This document shows positions 25,662-33,269 of a stretch of DNA of 40,410 bases, piece by piece. The stretch lies in NCBI GenBank assembly GCA_015064065.1, contig SVSY01000005.1, positions 1 through 40,410 of the forward strand. Reading direction: 5' to 3'. This stretch comes from Oscillospiraceae bacterium (lineage in GTDB: Bacteria > Bacillota > Clostridia > Oscillospirales > CAG-272). Position numbers and translations under genes: made by a program. Each line of letters starts with the position of its first letter. Positions within the stretch are counted from its first letter, which is position 1. Below the pieces are notes generated by a model. It did no database searches and was not told where the DNA came from. It was given only the letters and a program-made list of their open reading frames with translations.

Positions 25662-26300
25662 ATGAAAGAAATAGATAAAAAGAAATACATTAATATTTTT
25701 GAAAAAAATGCGTATCATTCTATTGTAGTAGATGTTTTGGTTGCTTTTTTAAGTGCATTTGCGATTTTTGGACCTATATATCAAGATAACCTTTTAGAAA
25801 TCAAATATTCTGTCTATAATAACATTAGACTTTTTTTAGGTTTTTCATCGTTTTTTTCCAGAGATGACTGGAATATCGTATGTACTGTTGAAGTTATAAC
25901 AATATTGTTCTTAGCGGCATCTTTTTTTACTGCGATCGTCGATATAATATTAAATATCATATTTATAGACAACAGGGTCACAGCTACCGAATCAAAGATT
26001 CAAAAATATTCTTTGGTTTCTGCTTGCAAACCAAATGCAGCTACCGTTCTTTTTATTATTGCTTTTATATTTTTTTGCATTTCGCGTGTGATAACTTATT
26101 TAGAGAGTGAAGAAATTATAATATTGGAGGGACTGTTTTTCGGAAATACGTACAATATGAGTGCGGCAAGGATTTTAGTTTTTGGGGTCATTGCCTTGGT
26201 ATTCTTTGCTATTTGCAGAGGTGTTGTAGGAAAACAAATAGAAATGAACATTAAAGTTGGTTTAACTGAAGAAAAACAAGAAGAAACAAAATCTGAGTGA
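25662..26300 (+). CDS. Small polytopic membrane protein, second of the cassette
   Basis: 212 aa with about four hydrophobic segments at positions matching the upstream gene; RBS AAAGGAGATCAAT; 11-bp gap. Confidence 0.8.
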   Translation: MKEIDKKKYINIFEKNAYHSIVVDVLVAFLSAFAIFGPIYQDNLLEIKYSVYNNIRLFLGFSSFFSRDDWNIVCTVEVITILFLAASFFTAIVDIILNIIFIDNRVTATESKIQKYSLVSACKPNAATVLFIIAFIFFCISRVITYLESEEIIILEGLFFGNTYNMSAARILVFGVIALVFFAICRGVVGKQIEMNIKVGLTEEKQEETKSE

Positions 26301-26312
26301 GTACATATATGA

Positions 26313-26338
26313 ATCGGGCGAGGTTATCCTCGCCCGAT
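26313..26338 (+). terminator. Terminator hairpin after the membrane-protein pair
   Basis: ATCGGGCGAGG-TTAT-CCTCGCCCGAT then AATTTTAATAT. Confidence 0.7.
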
Positions 26339-26494
26339 AATTTTAATATAATTCTTTTGTAGGTCTCATCCTACCCAAAATCAAAGATTCAAACCGAGGT
26401 AGGCAAAACCCCTCCCCTACCGAATTTGTGAAAATTCTCTTTGTGACCGTAGGAGTAAACCGCGTTCGCCCGAAAAACGTAACGCAGAGAAATC

Positions 26495-26686
26495 AAAAGG
26501 CTCCTTCCGGGAGGGAGCTGTCACCGAAGGTGACTGAGGGAGCACGCGTAAAGAAAGAGATTATAGGTTTAATAAGTTCATTATATCTTTTCTTATATCC
26601 ACTCATATCCACAAAACATAAATAGTCTACGTGCACGCAGACTCCTCCACCCGCTCTCGCGGGAGCCCCCTCTCGGAGGGAGCCTA
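26495..26686. repeat. Inverted pair of double-hairpin repeats
   Basis: AAAAGGCTCCTTCCGGGAGGGAGCTGTCACCGAAGGTGACTGAGGGAG ... ACTCCTCCACCCGCTCTCGCGGGAGCCCCCTCTCGGAGGGAGCCT. Confidence 0.75.
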
Positions 26687-26692
26687 TGATAC

Positions 26693-26962
26693 GTAGCCGT
26701 GAGTACCTATAATAAAGCTTCGCGACATCGGGAGCACCAAGGCACTCCCCCTACCGAGAATGTGGGAATTTGTTTCAAAATAGAAGCCGTACAAACATAT
26801 AATTAAAATAAAAAGCTTTCACGGTGCCGATGAGGCGTCCGTGAAAGCTTCCTTAGAAAAATTACTCTTTATGCCATTAAATCCGCATAAACCAACCTTG
26901 ATGTTCCAAAAGAAATTCCCTTGTAGGAAGTTCTTTTGGTTCTTTTCTTTCAAGAAAAGAAC
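26693..26962 (-). repeat. Composite intergenic repeat, copy C
   Basis: CCTTAGAAAAATTACTCTTTATGCCATTAAATCCGCATAAACCAACCTTGATGTTCCAAAAGAAATTCC identical or near-identical to copy A; ends in GTTCTTTTCTT-TC-AAGAAAAGAAC. Confidence 0.82.
26813..26850 (-). terminator. Covarying hairpin of composite repeat C
   Basis: AAGCTTTCACGG-T-GCC-GATGA-GGC-GT-CCGTGAAAGCTT; minus strand continues into TTTTATTTTAATTATATG. Confidence 0.75.
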
Positions 26963-26983
26963 AGAAAGCGCTACTAAATCTAA

Positions 26984-28447
26984 CTACATAAACTTAAACG
27001 AATAAAGATCCGCATCACGCATAGAAATCCTGAAGCGGATGGGGGTGTTTGCGAGGTCGGAAAGCGGCTTTTCGAAGTCGCAGGGGCGGTCGGTCGAGTT
27101 GCCGAAAATCCTGTGTGAATCGTAGCCGTCGATGGCGTTGCCATCTTCGTCGAGTATCTCGATGCGAATATATCCGAGCGCCGAGGTCGAGAAGTTGATG
27201 CGGAGCTCGTTGCCCTCAAAGGTAAACGGTTTGGTTACTGCCTCGCCGCCGCCAAAATCTGCGTGCCAGGAGAAAAATCCGTCGGCGCGGAGCGTGTATC
27301 GCTCAAAGCTTACGGGGCGCGCGCGATATCCCTTGCCGACGTAGAGCGAGAGCTCCTGCGGCTCGCCAGAGATATCCGAGTCGGTCATTATCGTGCCGTA
27401 GACGAAATATCCGTCGCCGTATGCCCAATTCTCGCCGTTCTCAAGTCCGGGGGTGTAGAAAGCCTCGGGTGTGCGCTCGAAGTTGATGCCGTCGCGTGAG
27501 GTCATAAGCATAGTTTCGGTTATTGCCGTGCCGCTTCTGCCGTATTTTTCTATCAGCATCGGGCGGAAACCGCGAAGATCGGGGAGATATTTGAAGTTTG
27601 CCGCATCGGGAGAGCGGTCAACGTAGCGCGTGGGCATAGCTAAAAATATGTCGGTAGATCCGTATTTGAATACGTTATTGGTGTAGAGCTGAAACTCGTA
27701 TGGATCGCTGCCGTAAGAGAGGGGAATTGGCTTTGTCCAATTGATAAAATCCTCAGAAAAGGTCAGCTGAATGTCTCGAACGTGAGTTTCAAACTCGCAA
27801 TCAAGTGCTTTTGCAGGGTCGAGCTGATGGTAGTCGCGCATATAAAGACGGTACTTTCCTATGTCAGAATCCCAAAAGCAGATGTTGAGCGAGTCGAATT
27901 TTCCACAGCCGCGCAGAATATCTCCGTCGTACGTAAAGTGAATACCGTCGGGACTTGTAAAGAGCTTCAATGCGACGTCGTTTGCTTCCCAATTGTAGGT
28001 GTATCCCGAGAGAGCCTTGTACTTTTTATCGGGTGGACAGTCGGGATTTGTGTCGAGAAATACCGAAAAATTGTCGATGAAACCGCCGTCCCATTTCATT
28101 ATGACATTATTGTGGCGCGAGCCGTTGTATTCAAAAAGCTCGAGGTCGGGCTTTGTGAACGTCTTTCCGTCGTAGGAATATGCTACGCACCATACACCGT
28201 GTTCGCCGTTCTGCTTTTGCCAAACTCCGCCGTTTGCTCCGCATCCGCGATAGTAAAGTCGGTATTTTTCGCCGTCGAATATTATCTGACCGTAGCAACA
28301 GTGCTCGCCCTCCCATTCTTCAGCGCAGTCAAGGGCAGAGCCCTTGCGTACGGGGGAGTGTATCTTCTTGTATATGCCTCTGTAGTCTTCGGCAACAGAG
28401 AAGTCCCAGAAAAGCTCTTTTGAGAGCTTGCTTGAATATTCTTTCAT
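26984..28447 (-). CDS. GH43/GH32-like propeller protein, paralog of 15040-16494
   Basis: SALGYIRIEILDEDGNAIDGYDSHRIFGNSTDRPCDFEKPLSDLANTPIRFRISMRDADLYSFKF, nearly the same as the tail of the 15040 protein. Confidence 0.6.
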   Translation of the reverse strand: MKEYSSKLSKELFWDFSVAEDYRGIYKKIHSPVRKGSALDCAEEWEGEHCCYGQIIFDGEKYRLYYRGCGANGGVWQKQNGEHGVWCVAYSYDGKTFTKPDLELFEYNGSRHNNVIMKWDGGFIDNFSVFLDTNPDCPPDKKYKALSGYTYNWEANDVALKLFTSPDGIHFTYDGDILRGCGKFDSLNICFWDSDIGKYRLYMRDYHQLDPAKALDCEFETHVRDIQLTFSEDFINWTKPIPLSYGSDPYEFQLYTNNVFKYGSTDIFLAMPTRYVDRSPDAANFKYLPDLRGFRPMLIEKYGRSGTAITETMLMTSRDGINFERTPEAFYTPGLENGENWAYGDGYFVYGTIMTDSDISGEPQELSLYVGKGYRARPVSFERYTLRADGFFSWHADFGGGEAVTKPFTFEGNELRINFSTSALGYIRIEILDEDGNAIDGYDSHRIFGNSTDRPCDFEKPLSDLANTPIRFRISMRDADLYSFKFM

Positions 28448-28477
28448 AAAATTTGCTCCTTTCGAAAAACAGCAAGC

Positions 28478-29971
28478 TTAAAGCTTGCTGTTTTTGCAGT
28501 ATTCTTCCACGATCTCCGCCTCGCAAAAATTCTCGCGGACACCGCAGATAAGCTGATAGGTCTCGTGTCCCTTGCCCGCAAGCAGAATAATGTCGCCCTG
28601 CTTCGAGTTTTGCAAAGCGTATTCGATAGCCTTACGGCGATCGGGAATAGCTACGTAGGGGGCAGTTCCCGCGGTGAAATAGGACGCGATCTCGCCTATT
28701 ATCGACCACGGAGACTCGTTGTCGGGGTTGTCTGAGGTCAGAATGCAGAAATCTGCATCGCGCGAGGCCACGAGTCCAAGCTCTGCGCGGCGCATACGCG
28801 TTCTGCCGCCTATTGCACCAAACAGACAGATAAGTCGGGTCGGGCCGTAATTGCGGAGCGCGGTGAGAGCCGCCTTGAGACTTACTCCGTTGTGCGCGTA
28901 GTCTATAACGACGGTCGCGCCGTTGGGAAGCTCGTAGGTCTCAAATCTGCCCTTGATGCGAACGTTTTTCATAGCGTCGATTATCTGCCCGATCTCAATT
29001 CCGAGACGGCGGCATACGGCGATAGCGGTAAGACCGTTGTAAACGCTGAAGTCACCGGGGAAGGAGAGCGAGACCGAATGTGAGCCGTCTCGGCCGTTGC
29101 AGGTGAAGCTGACCGCTATCTTTCCGGGGGCGCGGAAGAAGGTTATGCCGTCGGCAGAATAATCCGCATCGGCGTTGCCTTTTCCCGAGATGCTTGCCTT
29201 GGGACAGCGGTTTCCGCTGATTATCTCGGCGGCGTATTCATCGTCGGCGTTGTATACGACGTACTCGGTGCCGTAATCGGTAAAGAGAAGTCGCTTGCAG
29301 TTTTTGTATTCGTCAAAATCTGCGTGCTCAAACTCTCCGATGTGGTCGGGAGAGAGATTTGTAAATACGCTGATATCGAATTTTATGCCGTGGACTCTGT
29401 CCATCTTGAGTGCCTGCGAGGATACCTCCATAACGAGTATCTTTACACCTGCGTCCACCATTTTTCTCATATATTCGTGGATCTCATAGCTTTCGGGGGT
29501 GGTGTTGACGGTGGTGAATTGGTGCGCGCCGTAGGATATGCCGTTAGAGCCGATATATCCGACCGAAACTCCGTGCGCTTGGAGTATATTGTAGATGAGC
29601 AGAGAAGAGGTGGTCTTGCCTTTCGTTCCCGTGATGCCTATAACGGTAAGCTTGTCGGCGGGATAGCCGAAGAAAGCGGCGGAAAGACGGGCGAGCGCAA
29701 CACGCGTGTTCTTGGTGATTATTACGAATGCGTCGTCAGGGAGCTTTACGGCACGTTCGGTGACGAAGATACGGCAGCTGCGCGTGTATGCGTTGTAGGC
29801 GTATTCGTGACCGTCGTTGAGAGTTCCCGAGATGCAGACGAAAAGCGAGTCGGAAAGGACCTTTCTTGAATCCGAGCACAGAGAGACGATATCGACGCTT
29901 TGCGGGTCGACGCCCGTACGGTTTATTATCTCGGTATAATCAATAACTTTCATCAGTTCGGATAAGAGCAT
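28478..29971 (-). CDS. MurE-like Mur ligase (UDP-MurNAc-tripeptide synthetase family); alternative start at 29953
   Basis: CSDSRKVLSDSLFVCISG...VIGITGTKGKTTSSLLIYNIL...VNTTPESYEIHEYMRKM...VIDYAHNG...ILTSDNPDNESPWSIIGEI...LLAGKGHETYQ. Confidence 0.88.
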   Translation of the reverse strand: MLLSELMKVIDYTEIINRTGVDPQSVDIVSLCSDSRKVLSDSLFVCISGTLNDGHEYAYNAYTRSCRIFVTERAVKLPDDAFVIITKNTRVALARLSAAFFGYPADKLTVIGITGTKGKTTSSLLIYNILQAHGVSVGYIGSNGISYGAHQFTTVNTTPESYEIHEYMRKMVDAGVKILVMEVSSQALKMDRVHGIKFDISVFTNLSPDHIGEFEHADFDEYKNCKRLLFTDYGTEYVVYNADDEYAAEIISGNRCPKASISGKGNADADYSADGITFFRAPGKIAVSFTCNGRDGSHSVSLSFPGDFSVYNGLTAIAVCRRLGIEIGQIIDAMKNVRIKGRFETYELPNGATVVIDYAHNGVSLKAALTALRNYGPTRLICLFGAIGGRTRMRRAELGLVASRDADFCILTSDNPDNESPWSIIGEIASYFTAGTAPYVAIPDRRKAIEYALQNSKQGDIILLAGKGHETYQLICGVRENFCEAEIVEEYCKNSKL

Positions 29972-30741
29972 ATATAGTTCACGTCCTTTCCGGCAGAGCC
30001 GTAAAATTTCATAAGAGGAGGATCGAATTGCGTCGGAGTCTTGCCGCAGGCGGCTATGGCGCAGAGCGCGAGCAGCTCGAGCGAGTCTATGACGTATTCG
30101 GGAAGGGGATATTTTTTCTTTATGAGCGAGAGCTCGGTACAGCCGAGCACGATAAGCTCAGAGCCGCGCGCACGCAAAGCCTCGACAACTGCGAGAAACT
30201 CGGTCACGTCGGGCTCAAGACCGCATTTTATGCGCTCGAATATTATTTTCGATACCGTGTCCTGCTCGTCTTTCGTAAGAGGGACGGTCGATATCGAGTA
30301 TTGGCTGAGAAATTTTTCGTAAGCACCGGACGCCGCAGTTCCCTCGGTCGCAAGCACGCCTATACGCGTGACGCCGACAGAGCTGCAGAATCGGGCAGTC
30401 TCAGTTATGATATTAAGAATAGGCGTGTTGACGGCGTTCTGTATACCGTCGTAAAAGTAATGTGCGGTGTTGCAGGGGATCGCGATTATGTCAGCACCCG
30501 CACGCTCAAGACGGAGCGCTTCTTCTATCATCGCGTCCGTCGGGTCGTCCTTTGACGTACCGAGGATAAAGGAGGAACGGTCGGGGGTATCGGCGCGAGA
30601 GGAGAGCAGAAAGTTTATATGCTCCGAGTCGCGCTCGGCTTTCGTGTGAGAGGTGAGCATCTCGCAAAAATAAATGCTTGCCATAGGTCCAAGACCGCCG
30701 AGTATTCCGAGAAGCTTTTGCTTTTTTTCGATGCTTTGCAA
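29953..30741 (-). CDS. Aspartate/glutamate racemase family protein
   Basis: LLGILGGLGPMASIYFCEMLTSHT...AGADIIAIPCNTAHYFYDGIQ...LIVLGCTELSLI; TTG start preceded by AAAGGCGG. Confidence 0.92.
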   Translation of the reverse strand: MQSIEKKQKLLGILGGLGPMASIYFCEMLTSHTKAERDSEHINFLLSSRADTPDRSSFILGTSKDDPTDAMIEEALRLERAGADIIAIPCNTAHYFYDGIQNAVNTPILNIITETARFCSSVGVTRIGVLATEGTAASGAYEKFLSQYSISTVPLTKDEQDTVSKIIFERIKCGLEPDVTEFLAVVEALRARGSELIVLGCTELSLIKKKYPLPEYVIDSLELLALCAIAACGKTPTQFDPPLMKFYGSAGKDVNYICSYPN

Positions 30742-30764
30742 GTGTTCACCGCCTTTCTGCCGTG

Positions 30765-31157
30765 TCAGCGCAAAATGTCTGCAAGTGGAGAGGAATTAAA
30801 AAGAGTGTCGGCTTCGCAGATAACGAAGCTGCGCTCAAGCGTTCCGCGCTCGTCAGAAACGACCTTTCTGAGCTCGTCTGAGGCGGGAATGATGAGGGGA
30901 AGGGTATAGCGCGTCTGCGCGGCAAGCGAGACGAGCTGCTCGGCGATAAGACGGGAGCTGTCGGTCGAGGAGAGAGTGACCGTTCTGCTCGTAAGATCGA
31001 AGACGTCGAAAAACGAGCGGCGGCTGTCACATATGACCGATATTATACCGAATTTGTGATAGATACTGCGCGAGAGCCTGTGCGCCTCGGGGGTATTCCC
31101 GAGAATATAGGGCACGTAGTAAAGCCTTGCCTCGTCCTTAAGAGTCCTTTCGCCCAT
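30765..31157 (-). pseudogene. Probable N-terminal (pre-ATP-grasp) fragment of an ATP-grasp carboxylate-amine ligase-like protein
   Basis: YVPYILGNTPEAHRLSRSIYHKFGIISVICDS...LIAEQLVSLAAQTRYTLPLIIPASDELRKVVSDERGTLERSFVI; ends after 130 aa without an ATP-grasp core. Confidence 0.5.
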
Positions 31158-31317
31158 AGTTCCTCCGTTTGAATATTCCTATACACAATAATTATAACAT
31201 ATAAAGAAGCCTTTGTCAAAGGGGTGAGAGATTATTTTTCACATTTATAAATGTACACAATTAGGCAAAAGGCTTTTTGTGCAAGTATACGAATTTTTAA
31301 AGCAGACGAAAGCACCG

Positions 31318-31346
31318 TTGACAAACCGAAAACAATATGCTATACT
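31318..31346 (+). promoter_or_regulatory. Sigma-70-type promoter for the lipoprotein gene
   Basis: TTGACA, 17-nt spacer AACCGAAAACAATATGC, TATACT. Confidence 0.75.
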
Positions 31347-31461
31347 TTAATCAAGAGGCAATATACCCTTGAGAAAAACCAATCCGCCGCTGTCGCAGGA
31401 CTTGCCTCGACGGCGGCTTTATGCTTGTTTTGAAATTCATTAACGAAGAAAGGAGATTTTT

Positions 31462-32442
31462 ATGAAAAATTTCAAAAAAATTACCTCGATGTTATTGACT
31501 TTTTCACTTTTACTTTTGCTCTCTGCGTGTGGTACATGCAACAAAAGTAATGAAAAAGACCAACAGAACATACATACGCCTGAAGATACCGTCGAAATCA
31601 CCGAAGCAGAGCTTACTGATACTGAAAACGGTACGGATAAATCCACGGAAAAGCCCACCGAAAAAGCGACTGAACCGCAAAACACTGATATCGTGATAGA
31701 CGGAATAAAATTTGATGAAGCCCTTAAATATCGTCTAAAAAATGCAGAAACCTATGGCGAAGTGTGCGAAATATTGGGCAAAGAAGGAACGTTAATTGAG
31801 GCGCCGGAATGCGTTACTTATTGGAATTGCACAAGGGTAGCGTCAGATACCGAACTGCCCGAATGCTATGTATTTATAAAATTCAAATTGACAGAACAAG
31901 GTGTTGTGGTGTCAGAAGACTATGTTGATACCACCGCGACATTTTCGCACACTCGATTAATGATCGACGAAAGCATAAAGAACGATATCGTCGTTGGAAA
32001 AAGCTTGGAGGAGATAAAGTCAATAACAGGTATAGAACATCCTCAATTTATAATGGGTGGGATGTACAAATATGAGTGGAGATTCGAAGAGAATATAAGT
32101 ATATCCATATATTTGCACAACCAGACTGTTTTTGATACAATTTCTGACATGGAAGAATTATATAACGCCCATTTTTGTAATATTGAATTATGGGATAACG
32201 AAACAGCAGAAAAAAATATGGCAGAAAGTTATTTTTATCAAATAAAGCTGGGTCAATCGATGTCAGACGTGAGGAATCTCATTGGAGAAAGACACAGTAT
32301 GTTAAACACGGATTATTATGGTTGGAAATTTGATGACGGAACAGCTATATACTTGGGATATTATGCTAGGCCATATGAGCCGGGCACACCAACCGATGAT
32401 TTTTGTATGTTTAACGGAACTTGTAGGATATTAAGATATTAG
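31462..32442 (+). CDS. Lipoprotein with possible tandem SmpA/BLIP-like repeats
   Basis: Lipobox LLLLLSACGT; (T/E)K-rich linker; recurring VVGKSLEEIKSITG / IKLGQSMSDVRNLIGERHSML segments each followed by W-containing strands. Confidence 0.7.
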   Translation: MKNFKKITSMLLTFSLLLLLSACGTCNKSNEKDQQNIHTPEDTVEITEAELTDTENGTDKSTEKPTEKATEPQNTDIVIDGIKFDEALKYRLKNAETYGEVCEILGKEGTLIEAPECVTYWNCTRVASDTELPECYVFIKFKLTEQGVVVSEDYVDTTATFSHTRLMIDESIKNDIVVGKSLEEIKSITGIEHPQFIMGGMYKYEWRFEENISISIYLHNQTVFDTISDMEELYNAHFCNIELWDNETAEKNMAESYFYQIKLGQSMSDVRNLIGERHSMLNTDYYGWKFDDGTAIYLGYYARPYEPGTPTDDFCMFNGTCRILRY

Positions 32443-32455
32443 GTTGTGCTCATAC

Positions 32456-32481
32456 CCCCGCCCGCAAGGGCGGGGATTTTT
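32456..32481 (+). terminator. Rho-independent terminator
   Basis: CCCCGCCC-GCAA-GGGCGGGG then ATTTTTGTG. Confidence 0.8.
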
Positions 32482-32570
32482 GTGCTTTGGACAGAAATTA
32501 TTGATAAAGACTTGCAAAGTGTGTCAAAATCGTATATAATGTAGGAAATACAGTAAAAAAGGGGGCAAAA

Positions 32571-33143
32571 ATGAAAAAGGAGACGGTATATAAGATATTT
32601 TCCAACATACCAACGCTTCACACCGAGCGTCTTTCTTTGCGTCCTATGCACCCGATAGATGCCGAGGATATGTTTTCCTACGCGAAGCGTGAGGATGTGA
32701 CCGAGTATCTTTTGTGGAGTCCGCACCCGAGTGTGAACTATACTGCCGATTATCTTCGCTATATCCAGAGCCGTTACGCGCTCGGAGATTTCTATGATTG
32801 GGCGATAATAGACCGCGAGAGCAGGAGAATGATAGGCACGTGCGGCTTTACTAAGATAAACACCGACAACGACTCGGGCGAGATAGGCTACGTTCTCAAC
32901 CCTGATTTCTGGGGACGGGGGTATGCTGCCGAGGCGGCGAAGAGGGTGATGGAGTTCGGCTTTTGCGAGCTCGGGCTTCACCGCATAGAAGCGAGATTTA
33001 TGCAGGGGAACGAGCGTTCCTTGCGCGTAATGGAGAAGCTTGGAATGAGCTTTGAGGGCTATCACGTCGACGAAATATTCGTAAAAGGGGCGTACAGAAC
33101 GGTAGGGATTTGCGCCGCCGTTTGCCATAAAACAGCAAAATAA
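32571..33143 (+). CDS. GNAT family N-acetyltransferase (RimJ/RimL type)
   Basis: HTERLSLRPMHPIDAEDMF...IGYVLNPDFWGRGYAAEAAKRVMEFGFCELGLHRIEARFMQGNERSLRVMEKLGM. Confidence 0.93.
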   Translation: MKKETVYKIFSNIPTLHTERLSLRPMHPIDAEDMFSYAKREDVTEYLLWSPHPSVNYTADYLRYIQSRYALGDFYDWAIIDRESRRMIGTCGFTKINTDNDSGEIGYVLNPDFWGRGYAAEAAKRVMEFGFCELGLHRIEARFMQGNERSLRVMEKLGMSFEGYHVDEIFVKGAYRTVGICAAVCHKTAK

Positions 33144-33152
33144 GAAAATTCC

Positions 33153-33181
33153 TTGACAAGAGGGGAATAATGGTATATAAT
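33153..33181 (+). promoter_or_regulatory. Sigma-70-type promoter
   Basis: TTGACA (33153-33158), 17-nt spacer, TATAAT (33176-33181). Confidence 0.85.
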
Positions 33182-33269
33182 ATAGATAGTGTTTTTTTGG
33201 CACCCGAGAACGACGTATCTTTTTTATTACGATCTTATAGTTGATCGCGCTCGGAAAAAGGAGGAAAAT

